This document shows positions 1-8,104 of a DNA stretch of 45,816 bases, piece after piece. The notes beneath the pieces are model-generated. The model did no database searches. It saw nothing but the letters and a program-made list of their open reading frames with translations, and had not been told where the DNA came from. Numbering within the stretch: position 1 is the first letter of the stretch; each line of letters begins with the position of its first letter. Origin of the DNA: JBBPYC01 sp038200275 (lineage in GTDB: Bacteria > Pseudomonadota > Gammaproteobacteria > Burkholderiales > Burkholderiaceae_C); the NCBI GenBank assembly GCA_038200275.1, contig JBBPYC010000001.1, forward strand, positions 1 to 45,816, read 5' to 3'. The position numbers were made by a program, and so were the translations under genes.

Positions 1-1
1 G

Positions 2-649
2 ATGCAGTCGAGCGACGCGGCGCTCGCTGAACTTGCTTATGCGCTTGACGTGCTGAAGGCCGACGGCATCGGCCTGCTGACGAGCTATGGCAACAAGTGG
101 CTCGGGCATCCGGACTTCGCGCCGGTGCTGGATGAATTGAACCAGCGCAAGGCCGTGCTCTACACCCATCCGACGGTTGCGCCTTGCTGCATCGATCTGC
201 TGCCCAACGTGCCGCCGACCGTGGTCGAGTTCGGCACCGACACCACGCGCACCATTGTGGACATCGTGTTCTCCGGCACCGCCGCGCGCTGCCCCGACAT
301 GAACTTCATCTTCTCGCACGCGGGCGGCACGCTGCCGTTTCTGACCGAGCGGCTGCAGAAGATGCCGTTGCTCGACAAGACACTCGCAGCGCGCGTGCCG
401 AACGGCGTGCTGCACGAACTGCAGCGGTTTCACTACGACACGGCGTGGAGCGCGAACCGCTACGCACTGCCCTCGCTGCTCGCGCTGGTCGGCACGCCGC
501 ATCTGCTGTTCGGCTCCGACTATCCGTATCGCACCGGCGCCGACAACATTGCCGGGTTGATCGATTCCGGCAAGTTCTCGTCTGCAGAGCTCGAGGCGAT
601 CGGGCGTGGCAACGCGCTGCGGTTGTTGCCGGGGCTGCATAGTCAGTGA
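2..649 (+). CDS. Amidohydrolase-2 family protein, C-terminal part (decarboxylase-like)
   Basis: This is the last 215 residues of an amidohydrolase of the ACMSD/2-pyrone type (PF04909), a family of metal-dependent, non-oxidative decarboxylases and hydrolases of aromatic or unsaturated acids. Visible candidate metal or catalytic residues are the His in YTHP (residue 56 as counted here), the His in FSHAGG (106) and the Asp in GSDYP (173). Family members are usually about 300-340 residues, so the N-terminal third, with the first HxH metal motif, lies outside the window; the ATG at base 2 is probably internal. It is separated from the dioxygenase cluster by an antitoxin remnant and the LacI gene, so a link to that pathway is possible but unproven. 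The substrate cannot be read from sequence. Confidence 0.8.
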   Translation: MQSSDAALAELAYALDVLKADGIGLLTSYGNKWLGHPDFAPVLDELNQRKAVLYTHPTVAPCCIDLLPNVPPTVVEFGTDTTRTIVDIVFSGTAARCPDMNFIFSHAGGTLPFLTERLQKMPLLDKTLAARVPNGVLHELQRFHYDTAWSANRYALPSLLALVGTPHLLFGSDYPYRTGADNIAGLIDSGKFSSAELEAIGRGNALRLLPGLHSQ

Positions 650-825
650 AGGGCGAAGCGCTGCTCTGGTGTAGAAACCGATGGCGACGGTCACGAACCG
701 ATCCATCAACCTTCAAAATAGCAAGCGGCAGGCGCTTGCTGATCATCAACTGGTCAAGCATCCGTTTCGAGCCTTCCCTGCCGTCCTATGACTTGGTGTC
801 AGCCCCAATTGGGTAAGGAACCGTC

Positions 826-1060
826 CTGCTCACCACACTGCGCAAACTGGGCAATTCGCACGGCCTCATCATTCCCTAAGCCGTTGCTTGCGCAAGCGGG
901 CATGACCGATGAGGCCGAGATCGGCGTCGAGAACAGGGCCATCGTGCTGCGACCGATTCGACGCACCCTGCGCGACGGCTGGGCCGAAGCCAGCCGAGCG
1001 GTCCGTCCAACAGCGCTCGGAGGGGTTCTGGCCATGTTGCAGGCAATGTTTGCTCCCTGA
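826..1060 (+). pseudogene. MazE/AbrB-type antitoxin, frameshifted
   Basis: One frame reads TLRKLGNSHGLIIP and then hits a TAA. The next frame continues PKPLLAQAGMTDEAEIGV and onward to ARTLRDGWAEASR-like residues and a stop at 1060. Together they give a typical AbrB/MazE/SpoVT DNA-binding antitoxin of about 75 residues. Removing one T near 877 restores a single frame, so a one-base insertion explains the break. There is no ATG at the expected start either (a stop lies at 814-816). No PemK/MazF toxin follows. The gene therefore looks dead and orphaned. Downstream, to 1228, I see only a short tandem repeat and no gene. Confidence 0.75.
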
Positions 1061-1083
1061 AGCCTGAAGCCTGAAGCCTGATG
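1056..1083. repeat. Tandem heptamer, four units
   Basis: CCTGAAG occurs three times in a row, followed by a fourth unit, CCTGATG. The first unit overlaps the stop codon of the antitoxin remnant. This looks like slippage-generated microsatellite sequence with no evident function. Confidence 0.8.
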
Positions 1084-1228
1084 GCTTGCGCCTGTGCTGT
1101 GCGTTGAGGATGAGGATGGCATTGCGAGTACAGCAAGCTGCTGCCTTGCGCGGTGTTGACCCCTTGGACAAATCCGGGTTCGGTTCTCTGACCGGCAACG
1201 CGGCCAAGGCCGGTCCGCTGCATCGCCC

Positions 1229-2311
1229 TCACCGGTCCAAACGGGTAGCGCGCCGAGCGTGCTGCGACTCAAGGCGCTGCGGCAGCCACCCCGTCGATCC
1301 CCGCACCACCAGCTCCGGCCGCAGCACGACGGTCGAGGGGATCCGTGCCTGCGTCGCTGGCTTTTCGATCCACTCCAGCAACATCTCGGCCGCGCGCCAG
1401 CCGAGTTCGCGGTGCGGCAAGCGGATGGTGGTCAGCGGCGGCTCGATCATGTCGACCAGCGGCATGTCGTTGTGGCCCGTGATCGAGATGTCTTGCGGAA
1501 TGCGCAGGCCGGCTGCGCGTAATGCGTCGTAAGCGCCGAGTGCGACGAGGTCGTTGCAGCAGACGACGGCTGTGGCGCCAGCCGATTCGGCCAGCAGGTG
1601 CTGCATCGCCGTGCGGCCTGCTTCGCGGCTGTACCGGTCGCATTCGATAACCCCGAGCGGCGCCAGCGCATGGTCGCGCAGCGCCTGCTCGAAGCCTCGG
1701 CATCGCGCCAGGCCGGTCGGCACGTTCTGCGGGCCCGCGAGGTGGGCGATTCGTCGATGGCCGAGCGCCACCAGGTGATCGACCGCGAGCTTCATCGCGA
1801 GCCGGTCGTCGCTGACGACAGCCGACAGCCGGCCGCTCTCGTCCGCGCGATTGACCAGCACCGCGGCGACGTTGGCGCGCAGCAGCAGCGCGGTCAGCGG
1901 ATCGTCTCTCATGGCGATCGCGGAAATCACGCCCGCGACCTGCTGCGCGAGCATGCGCTCCACCACGTCCTTCGCCAGCGCGGGATCGGGCACGTTGGCC
2001 AGAAACACGAAGTACCCGCGCGCCGAAGCGCTGGCTTCGATGCCGCCCAGGATCGGCGGGAACACCGCGTTCGTGATGTCCGGCACCAGCACGCCGATGG
2101 TGCGTGTGCGGCCGGTGCGCAGCGCGGAGGCGGCGCGGTTCGCGCGGTAGCCGAGCCGCTCGGCGGCGCGTTCGACCGAGCGCAGCACCTCGGCGCTGAT
2201 CAGGCTGCGTTTGGCCGGATCGAGCGCGCGCGAGACGGTGGAGACGTGCACGCCGGCAGCGGCCGCCACCTCGCGGATCGTGACGATTCCAGGGTTGGCA
2301 GACTCTTTCAT
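1229..2311 (-). CDS. LacI-family transcriptional repressor
   Basis: A 360-residue LacI/GalR-type regulator. The N-terminal helix-turn-helix is at about residues 10-31 (VTIREVAAAAGVHVSTVSRA), followed by the hinge region and a periplasmic-binding-protein-like effector domain with the usual signatures (GVLVPDITNAVFPPIL, GHRRIAHLAGP, DISITGHNDMP). I chose the start at 2311 because it puts the HTH at the normal distance from the N terminus; the frame stays open upstream, but that part has no family similarity. It is divergent from the dioxygenase cluster, and palindromes suited to a LacI protein lie in the gap and over its own start. It most likely represses the cluster and itself; the inducer is unknown, though an aromatic intermediate is plausible. 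Confidence 0.9.
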   Translation of the reverse strand: MKESANPGIVTIREVAAAAGVHVSTVSRALDPAKRSLISAEVLRSVERAAERLGYRANRAASALRTGRTRTIGVLVPDITNAVFPPILGGIEASASARGYFVFLANVPDPALAKDVVERMLAQQVAGVISAIAMRDDPLTALLLRANVAAVLVNRADESGRLSAVVSDDRLAMKLAVDHLVALGHRRIAHLAGPQNVPTGLARCRGFEQALRDHALAPLGVIECDRYSREAGRTAMQHLLAESAGATAVVCCNDLVALGAYDALRAAGLRIPQDISITGHNDMPLVDMIEPPLTTIRLPHRELGWRAAEMLLEWIEKPATQARIPSTVVLRPELVVRGSTGWLPQRLESQHARRATRLDR

Positions 2312-2324
2312 GCAAACGTTCGAT
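2311..2324. promoter_or_regulatory. Probable second LacI-type operator
   Basis: TGCAAACGTTCGAT matches the upstream 14-bp palindrome at 11 of 14 positions and touches the repressor start codon. The two centres are 88 bp apart, about eight helical turns. Inference: an auxiliary operator for autoregulation or looping. Confidence 0.6.
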
Positions 2325-2368
2325 TGGTCACTCGGTATCGCATCGTCTTGATTTTCTGCAAAGAAAGC

Positions 2369-2397
2369 TTGCGCTGCTGAAACCAGCAGACTATCAT
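2369..2397 (+). promoter_or_regulatory. Probable sigma-70 promoter of the catabolic cluster
   Basis: TTGCGC (2369-2374) and TATCAT (2392-2397) are separated by 17 bp and point towards the dioxygenase gene. The predicted transcription start falls inside the palindrome at 2399-2412, as expected for a repressible promoter. Confidence 0.6.
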
Positions 2398-2398
2398 T

Positions 2399-2412
2399 TG
2401 CAAACGTTTGCA
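2399..2412. promoter_or_regulatory. LacI-type operator, perfect 14-bp palindrome
   Basis: TGCAAACGTTTGCA is perfectly symmetric around a central CG step, the hallmark of LacI/GalR-family operators. It lies one base downstream of the -10 hexamer, between the divergent regulator and the dioxygenase. A repressor bound here would cover the transcription start. Confidence 0.8.
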
Positions 2413-2440
2413 CAACAGACCCCGAATCGGAGCAGGCCAC

Positions 2441-3310
2441 ATGAACGTCGTAACCACCCCCGAATCGGTGTTGCCGATCGCCCTCGCGGCGATGGCGCGC
2501 ACGCCCGATGCGCGGCTGCGCACCGTGATCGCTGCGTTGACGCAGCACCTGCATGCGTTCGTGCAAGAGGTGCAGTTGACCGAAGACGAATTCGAGCGCG
2601 CACTCGGCTTCCTGGTCGACATCGGGCAGGCCAGCGGCGAGAAGAAAAACGAAGTGGTGCTGGCGGCCGACATCTTCGGTCTGTCGACCCTGGTTGCCCT
2701 CATCAACAACCGCGCGCCGGACGACGGCGACTCACCGGCTGCGCTGCTTGGGCCGTTCTGGCGTGCGAATGCGCCGCTGTGCAAGGATGGCGAATCGATC
2801 GCGCGCGCCGGCACCGAAGGCGTGCCGCTGGCGGCCAGCGGCACGGTGCGCGATGCACGCGGTGCGCCGATCGAGGGCGCGACGGTCGACGTCTGGCAGG
2901 CCTCGCCGGTCGGCCTGTACGAGAACCAGGACCCGAGCCAGCAGAACATGAATCTGCGCGGTCGCTTCAAGACCGATGCGCAGGGCCGCTTTGCGTTCTG
3001 CAGCGTGCGCCCCGCCGGCTACCCCGTGCCGACCGACGGCCCCTGCGGTGACCTGCTGCGCGCGCAGCAACGCCACCCGAACCGGCCCGCGCACCTGCAC
3101 TTCATGGTCAGCAAGCCGGGCCACAAGGTGCTGATCTCGCAGGTATACGCGGACGACGACGAGAACCTGGAGAGCGACCCGACCTTCGGCGTCACGCGCC
3201 GGCTGATCGGCAACTACGCGCTCGCGGCCGACGGCAAAAGCGCGACGCTGCAGTACGACTTCACGCTGGAGCCGGGGGAGATGAAATTTCCGAAGGCGCC
3301 GATTCCTTGA
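2441..3310 (+). CDS. Intradiol ring-cleavage dioxygenase (hydroxyquinol/catechol 1,2-dioxygenase type)
   Basis: A 289-residue non-haem Fe(III) dioxygenase that cleaves a catechol- or hydroxyquinol-type ring between its two hydroxyls. It has the N-terminal helical dimerisation domain (about 1-105) and the beta-sandwich catalytic domain. The four expected iron ligands are visible: Tyr160 (GLYENQ), Tyr194 (PAGYPVP), His218 and His220 (RPAHLHF). The stretch PAGYPVPTDGPCGDLLRAQ resembles hydroxyquinol 1,2-dioxygenases more than classic CatA, so hydroxyquinol is the better guess; the product would then be maleylacetate. The start at 2441 follows a GGAG-like ribosome-binding site; the frame opens earlier, but inside the operator. 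It is first in the LacI-controlled cluster, and a probable terminator or attenuator follows it. Confidence 0.88.
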   Translation: MNVVTTPESVLPIALAAMARTPDARLRTVIAALTQHLHAFVQEVQLTEDEFERALGFLVDIGQASGEKKNEVVLAADIFGLSTLVALINNRAPDDGDSPAALLGPFWRANAPLCKDGESIARAGTEGVPLAASGTVRDARGAPIEGATVDVWQASPVGLYENQDPSQQNMNLRGRFKTDAQGRFAFCSVRPAGYPVPTDGPCGDLLRAQQRHPNRPAHLHFMVSKPGHKVLISQVYADDDENLESDPTFGVTRRLIGNYALAADGKSATLQYDFTLEPGEMKFPKAPIP

Positions 3311-3445
3311 GTGCGTTGCGGGCGGTGCCGGCTGCGGCCCTGCAGGACGCGACCGACCGTCAAGCGGGCTCGATCCGATGCGATGCAAGCCGGCACGCTG
3401 CGCCCGAGGTCACCATGCGTTTGCTCTTTTTTACATAGCTAAAAA

Positions 3446-3478
3446 CGATGGCTGCACCAGCGCCATCGCCCTTTTTTC
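3446..3478 (+). terminator. Probable Rho-independent terminator or attenuator
   Basis: The perfect arms CGATGGC and GCCATCG enclose a 9-base loop and are followed by CCC and a run of six T. It lies between the dioxygenase and SDR genes, so it could lower expression of the distal genes. The sequence just before it (TTTGCTC...ATAGCT) resembles a dispersed AT-rich repeat seen elsewhere in the window. Confidence 0.6.
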
Positions 3479-3508
3479 CTTAAAACCCAGACTTTGGAGA
3501 CGCTTCCC

Positions 3509-4279
3509 ATGACCCAAGCCCCATTCACGCCCGTCGCCCGCCTGAACGGCAAAGTCGCTGTGATCGCCGGCGGCCTCGGCGCGATTGGCCATGCGAGCGC
3601 CGAGCGGCTGGCCGCACTCGGCGCCAGCTGCGTGCTGCTCGCGCGCCGCCCCGACTCAGATCGTCGCGCCGCCGCGTTGCCGACGGCGGGCGAGCAGCGC
3701 CACACCGCGTTGGTCGTCGACATCGTCGACACGCCAAGCCTGCAGGCCGCAGCCGCCAAGGTGCGGGCCGACTACGGCCGCTGCGACATCCTCATCAACA
3801 GCGCCGGGCACACCCAGCCAGTGGCCGCCAGCGATCTCGATGCACTGACCGATGCATTGATCGACGAGGTGGTCACGTCCAACTTTCGCGGCGTGTTCGC
3901 CACCATCCGCGCATTCGCGCCGCTGCTCAAGGAAAGCGGCGACGGGCTGATCGTGAACGTCTCGTCGATCGCGGGCTTCACGGGCGTCGGCAGCAACCTC
4001 GCTTATGTCGCGGCCAAGGCCGGCCTCGACGTGGTGGGCGATGCGCTGGCCAAAGCGCTGGCGCCCGCGGTGCGCGTGGTGTCGGTGTCGCCGGGCGCGG
4101 TGGAGTCGACGTTCGTGCCGGGGCGCGGCGCCGCGTTCGCCGCCAAGATGGCCAGCACCACACCGCTGGGGCGCATCGGCCTGCCGGTCGACGTGGCTGC
4201 GACGATCGAGGCGCTGGCGACCACGCTGCGGTTTGTCACCGGCACGCGCATCGTGGTCGACGGCGGAAGAAGTATTTAG
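3509..4279 (+). CDS. SDR-family NAD(P)-dependent oxidoreductase
   Basis: A 256-residue classical short-chain dehydrogenase/reductase. It shows the glycine-rich nucleotide loop GGLGAIG (21-27), NSAG (97-100), the catalytic Ser in NVSSIAG (about 152-153), and the YVAAK motif with Tyr166 and Lys170. The C terminus ends with the common VTGTRIVVDGG pattern. The start at 3509 has a TTGGAGA ribosome-binding site; an in-frame TTG at 3494 would fall on that site and is less likely. It sits between the dioxygenase and the beta-keto acid cleavage gene, so it probably reduces or oxidises a pathway intermediate; the substrate is unknown. Confidence 0.85.
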   Translation: MTQAPFTPVARLNGKVAVIAGGLGAIGHASAERLAALGASCVLLARRPDSDRRAAALPTAGEQRHTALVVDIVDTPSLQAAAAKVRADYGRCDILINSAGHTQPVAASDLDALTDALIDEVVTSNFRGVFATIRAFAPLLKESGDGLIVNVSSIAGFTGVGSNLAYVAAKAGLDVVGDALAKALAPAVRVVSVSPGAVESTFVPGRGAAFAAKMASTTPLGRIGLPVDVAATIEALATTLRFVTGTRIVVDGGRSI

Positions 4280-4280
4280 C

Positions 4281-4379
4281 TCTCCCCCAGGCTTCGCTCC
4301 CTTCGGTCGGCTCTCGCCTTCCCCCTCACCGGGGGCGGCGCCTGCGGCCCGACGAAGCCGACTCCGCGGCCCCTGCTGG
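4281..4379 (+). repeat. Dispersed ~95-bp GC-rich repeat, copy 1
   Basis: The SDR-BKACE gap holds a palindrome-rich block containing ACCGGGGGCGGCGCCT. A second, imperfect copy lies in the opposite orientation at 19916-20004. Both are intergenic, directly beside a stop codon. This resembles the short intergenic repeats widespread in Comamonadaceae genomes; it may form RNA hairpins between genes. Confidence 0.75.
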
Positions 4380-4437
4380 ACTTAGCCGCGCAAATTCAAT
4401 GTACTCAATCAATCGGACCTACTGAAGCAACGCTCTC

Positions 4438-5325
4438 ATGAACCCCAAGACCCTGACCACCTGCGCCGTCACCGGCAATCTCGTCAAGCCGGAGCAGACG
4501 CCGCATCTGCCGATCACGCCCGAGCAGATCGCCAACGAATGCCTGGCCGCAGCGGAAGCGGGCGCGGCGCAGGTGCACATCCATGTGCGCAACCCGGCCG
4601 ACGGCAGGCCGTCGATGGAGCTCGATCTGTACCGCGACGTGGTCAGCCGCATCCGCCAGCGCAACCACGATCTGATCATCAACCTCACGACCGGCCCCGG
4701 TGGCCGTTATGTGCCGAGCGAGGACGACCCGAAGACGGCGGCGCCCGGCACCACGCTGCTGCCGCCCGAGCAGCGCGTCGAGCACATCGCGCAGATTCGG
4801 CCCGATGTGTGTTCGCTCGACCTGAACACGATGAATTCGGGTCCGGACGTGGTGATGAACACGCCGAAGAACGTGCGCCGCATGGCCAAGGTGATCCGGG
4901 AAGCGGGCGTGAAGCCGGAGCTGGAAATCTTCGATTCGGGCGACATTCATCTGGCGCTCGACCTGATTGCCGACGGCTCTTTGGAAGGCCCCGCGATGTG
5001 GACCTTCGTGCTCGGCGTGAAGTACGGCTTCGCGCCGACGCCGGAGACCTTGCTGTATGCGCGCAACCTGCTGCCCGCCGGTGCGTTCTGGAGCGCGTTC
5101 GGCATCGGCCGCGCGGAGTTTCCGTTCGTCGCGCAATCGTTTTTGCTGGGCGGCCATGTACGCGTCGGGATGGAGGACAACATCTATCTCGAAAAAGGCG
5201 TGCTGGCCGACAGCAACGCGCAGCTGGTCGCCAAAGCGAAAGACATCTTGAAGAGCCTCGGCAGTGAGGCGATGAATCCGGGCGAAGCGCGCGAGATGCT
5301 GGGCCTGACCGCGGGCCGCAAATGA
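4438..5325 (+). CDS. 3-keto-5-aminohexanoate cleavage (BKACE/DUF849) family protein
   Basis: A 295-residue beta-keto acid cleavage enzyme (PF05853). The family is a zinc-dependent TIM barrel that condenses a beta-keto acid with acetyl-CoA and releases acetoacetate plus a new acyl-CoA. Seen here are the start TCAVTGNLVKPEQTPHLPITP, the zinc-binding HIH pair (His47, His49 in VHIHVR), INLTTGPGG, ELEIFDSGD and GGHVRVGMEDN, all typical of the family, and full family length. Its stop overlaps an ATGA that could start the next gene. If the upstream dioxygenase acts on hydroxyquinol, a plausible substrate is 3-oxoadipate, which would give succinyl-CoA; that is inference only. Confidence 0.9.
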   Translation: MNPKTLTTCAVTGNLVKPEQTPHLPITPEQIANECLAAAEAGAAQVHIHVRNPADGRPSMELDLYRDVVSRIRQRNHDLIINLTTGPGGRYVPSEDDPKTAAPGTTLLPPEQRVEHIAQIRPDVCSLDLNTMNSGPDVVMNTPKNVRRMAKVIREAGVKPELEIFDSGDIHLALDLIADGSLEGPAMWTFVLGVKYGFAPTPETLLYARNLLPAGAFWSAFGIGRAEFPFVAQSFLLGGHVRVGMEDNIYLEKGVLADSNAQLVAKAKDILKSLGSEAMNPGEAREMLGLTAGRK

Positions 5326-5345
5326 AACGGACGGATCACGAAATC

Positions 5346-6341
5346 ATGAACGACATGACCACCGACACCCGCGCACTCCGGGTCAATGAAAAGCCCACGG
5401 ACATCGACACTTTGCGCCTCGAAGCGACGCCGCAGCCCGAACCCAAAGCGCCGGCCGGCCACGCGGTGGTGCGCGTGCGGGCGGCGGCCGTGAACCCGAG
5501 CGATGTGAAAGCCGCGATCGGCGCGATGCCGCAGGCGGTGTGGCCGCGCACGCCGGGCCGCGACTTCGCAGGCACCGTGGTGGCCGGCCCATCGGGCTGG
5601 ATCGGGCGCGAGGTCTGGGGCTCGGGCGGCGACATCGGCATCACGCGCGATGGCTCGCACGCGAGCTACCTGGTCTTGCCCGAAGCCGCATTGCGCGAAC
5701 GGCCACAGGCGATCTCGTTCGACGAAGCGGGCGCGGTCGGCGTGCCATTCGTGACCGCTTACGAAGGGTTTCGGCGCAGCGGCATGCCGCAGGCAGGGCA
5801 GACGGTGCTCGTGCTCGGCGCGAACGGCAAGGTCGGACAAGCCGCGGTGCAGATCGCGGCGCAGGCCGGCGCCAAGGTGATTGCGGTGCAACGCCACGCG
5901 GCGCCGTTTGCAGGCTTTGCGTGTGCACCGGTCGAGGTGATCGATGCGCGCGGCGCGGACGTCGCCGCGCGGGTGCGCGAGCTGACCGACGGGCGCGGCG
6001 CGAACCTTGTCTACAACACGGTGGGCAGCGCGTACTTCGAAGCGGCCAACCAGGCGATGGCCAAAGGTGCGACGCAGATCTTCATCGCCACGCAGGAGCG
6101 TGCGGTCGCGTTCGACATCTTCGCGTTCTACCGCGGCCGGCACACCTTCGTCGGCATCGATTCGCTCGCGATGGATTGCGTTGCATCGACCGCGCAGCTC
6201 GATGCGCTGAAAGACGGCTTCGAGCGCGGCACATTGAAGCCGTTCCAGATCGCGGCGCGTTCGTACGCGTTGGGTGAAGCGCTCGATGCGTACAAGCAGG
6301 TGCTGTCCGGCAGCAACGACCGCGTCGTGTTCCATCCCTGA
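5346..6341 (+). CDS. MDR-family (zinc-type alcohol dehydrogenase-like) oxidoreductase
   Basis: A medium-chain dehydrogenase/reductase of about 331 residues, closest in style to quinone oxidoreductases. It has a GroES-like N-terminal half (AVNPSDVKAAIG, PGRDFAGTV) and a Rossmann half with VLGANGKVGQAAVQIA. I see no cysteine cluster for structural zinc, which fits the NADPH quinone-reductase branch. Start choice is uncertain: ATG 5322 overlaps the previous stop, ATG 5346 has a GGA-containing leader, and ATG 5355 is also possible. It is tightly coupled to the BKACE gene and 20 bp from the cupin. It may reduce a double bond or quinone-like intermediate such as maleylacetate; this is unproven. Confidence 0.82.
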   Translation: MNDMTTDTRALRVNEKPTDIDTLRLEATPQPEPKAPAGHAVVRVRAAAVNPSDVKAAIGAMPQAVWPRTPGRDFAGTVVAGPSGWIGREVWGSGGDIGITRDGSHASYLVLPEAALRERPQAISFDEAGAVGVPFVTAYEGFRRSGMPQAGQTVLVLGANGKVGQAAVQIAAQAGAKVIAVQRHAAPFAGFACAPVEVIDARGADVAARVRELTDGRGANLVYNTVGSAYFEAANQAMAKGATQIFIATQERAVAFDIFAFYRGRHTFVGIDSLAMDCVASTAQLDALKDGFERGTLKPFQIAARSYALGEALDAYKQVLSGSNDRVVFHP

Positions 6342-6361
6342 CGTTTCGAGACCCAACGACC

Positions 6362-6721
6362 ATGCACATCACCCGCTTCGACGACGCGCCGCCGTACCAG
6401 GCCGCCAACCACTTCGACATGCGCTGCCTGCGCCTGCAGGGCAAGGAGGCCGGGCCATCCACGCAGATGTGGATGGGCGTGAGCCAGATCCTGCCCGGTG
6501 GGCATACCGATCTGGCCGACTCGCCGATGGAAAAGCTCTACCTCGTGCTCGAAGGCGAGCTGCACGTGATGGCCGAACAGGGCAGCCAGCGCGACGAACA
6601 AGTGCTCAAAGCCTATGACAGCTGCCGCATCGCGCCGGGCGAAAAGCGCCAGCTTGACAACCGCACGAACCGCCCGGTGCTGGTCGCGCTCGTGATGCCG
6701 CTGGCGGCAGCGGCCGCGTGA
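6362..6721 (+). CDS. Small cupin-domain protein
   Basis: A 119-residue single-domain cupin. The core has the pattern GGHTDLADSPMEKLYLVLEGEL (abbreviated pattern: G-G-H, then E, then G-E-L), corresponding to cupin motif 1, and a second strand pair near RIAPGEKRQLDN. Only one clear metal-ligand His is visible in motif 1, and motif 2 lacks the usual His, so metal binding may be altered. It follows the MDR gene by 20 bp with no terminator, so it belongs to the same cluster. Possible roles include binding or isomerising a ring-cleavage intermediate; the sequence does not decide. Confidence 0.75.
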   Translation: MHITRFDDAPPYQAANHFDMRCLRLQGKEAGPSTQMWMGVSQILPGGHTDLADSPMEKLYLVLEGELHVMAEQGSQRDEQVLKAYDSCRIAPGEKRQLDNRTNRPVLVALVMPLAAAAA

Positions 6722-6884
6722 ACCCGGCCGCGATGCCTGCCGTGTGAGTCCGGGCCACGGCACCCGCACTCTCACCCGCAAGGCGGCTTTTTCTTCTGAT
6801 CCGTTGTTCAGCCGACGCGCACGATGAACGCGGCCCTGGCGCCGCGCTTCCTTTTCCCTTCGCTTCAATCCACCGGAAATCACC

Positions 6885-7880
6885 ATGCAGACCACCCCTT
6901 CCCGCACCCGTCGCCACCTCGTGGCGGGCGCGCTCGTCGTGACCACGTTCGCCAGCCTGCCGTGCATCGCCCAGGCGCAGGACGCCTGGCCCAAAGGCCA
7001 GCCGATCAAGCTCGTGGTGCCGTTCACGGCCGGCAGCGGTACCGACGTGATCGCGCGCATCGTGGCCGAGAAGCTCGGGCCGGCGCTCGGCACCAGCGTG
7101 ATCGTGGAGAACAAGCCCGGCGCGGGCGGCACGATCGGCGCCGCGCAGGTCGCCAAGGCGCCGCCCGACGGCAACACGTTGCTCGTGCATTCGGCCGGGC
7201 ATTTGGTCAACGCGTCGATTTATCCAAACCTGTCGTACGACACGATCAAGGACTTTGCGGGCGTCACGCCGCTGGCGAGCCTGCCGAACGTGCTGGTCAC
7301 GCCGCCGGGTCGCTATGCCGATGTGAAGGATCTGATCGCACAGGCCAAAGCCAAGCCGGGCGCACTCAACTACGGCTCGGCCGGCAACGGCTCGGCCACG
7401 CACATGAACGCCGAAGTGTTCCGGCTCGCAGCCGGCATCGACGCGCAGCACGTCGCTTTCCGCGGCACACCCGAGGCGATGACCGAGACGATGGCCGGGC
7501 GCATCGACTGGTTCTTCGCGCCGATGGTGTCCGCGCTGCCGCTGATCAAGGACGGTCGCCTCAAGGCACTCGCCGTCGGCACCGCCAAGCGTTCCGGGGT
7601 GCTGCCCGATGTGCCGACCACGGTGGAGGCCGGCGTGCCGGGCTCCGAGTTTTTGTTCTGGGTCGGCATGCTGGCACCCGCCAAAACGCCGCGGCCGGTG
7701 ATCGAAAAACTTCAGGCCGAAGTGGCGAACATCATGGCCGCGCCCGAGCTGAAGGAGCGACTCGACAAGCTCGGCGCGGAACCGTTTTTGATGAAGCCGG
7801 CCGAGTTCGACCAGTTCATCGCGGATGAGACCACGAAAGCCGATAAGGTGGTGAAGGCCGCAGGGATCAAAGTGAATTGA
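6885..7880 (+). CDS. Bug/TctC-family extracytoplasmic solute-binding protein
   Basis: A 331-residue periplasmic receptor of the Bug family (tripartite tricarboxylate transporter receptor, PF03401). It has a signal peptide with probable cleavage after AQA at about residue 31, and the family signatures IKLVVPFTAGSGTDVIAR, VIVENKPGAGGTIGAAQVA, LNYGSAGNGSATHMNAEVF and RLKALAVGT. No TctA/TctB membrane genes lie nearby, which is usual for orphan Bug genes in Burkholderiales. Position at the end of the catabolic cluster suggests that it captures the aromatic substrate or a related organic acid. The 163-bp gap before it could hold its own promoter. Confidence 0.92.
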   Translation: MQTTPSRTRRHLVAGALVVTTFASLPCIAQAQDAWPKGQPIKLVVPFTAGSGTDVIARIVAEKLGPALGTSVIVENKPGAGGTIGAAQVAKAPPDGNTLLVHSAGHLVNASIYPNLSYDTIKDFAGVTPLASLPNVLVTPPGRYADVKDLIAQAKAKPGALNYGSAGNGSATHMNAEVFRLAAGIDAQHVAFRGTPEAMTETMAGRIDWFFAPMVSALPLIKDGRLKALAVGTAKRSGVLPDVPTTVEAGVPGSEFLFWVGMLAPAKTPRPVIEKLQAEVANIMAAPELKERLDKLGAEPFLMKPAEFDQFIADETTKADKVVKAAGIKVN

Positions 7881-8104
7881 AGCGACAGGCACCGCTCACC
7901 GGCCGCTGCGTCTGCCGGGACGCCGGTGGCAGCGCCGGTTCGCGGCCCGCGAGTCGACCAGCAGGAGCTGCTTGGGCCACATCACCTACACGAGTTGAAC
8001 AGCCTTCATGCCGCCTCAGCGCACTTAGGCTCGTTAAAGCGCGCTTCGATTGATGCAGAACGATGCAGCAGCGTTTCTCAGCCGCTGCTGCCTGCGAAGG
8101 TTGC

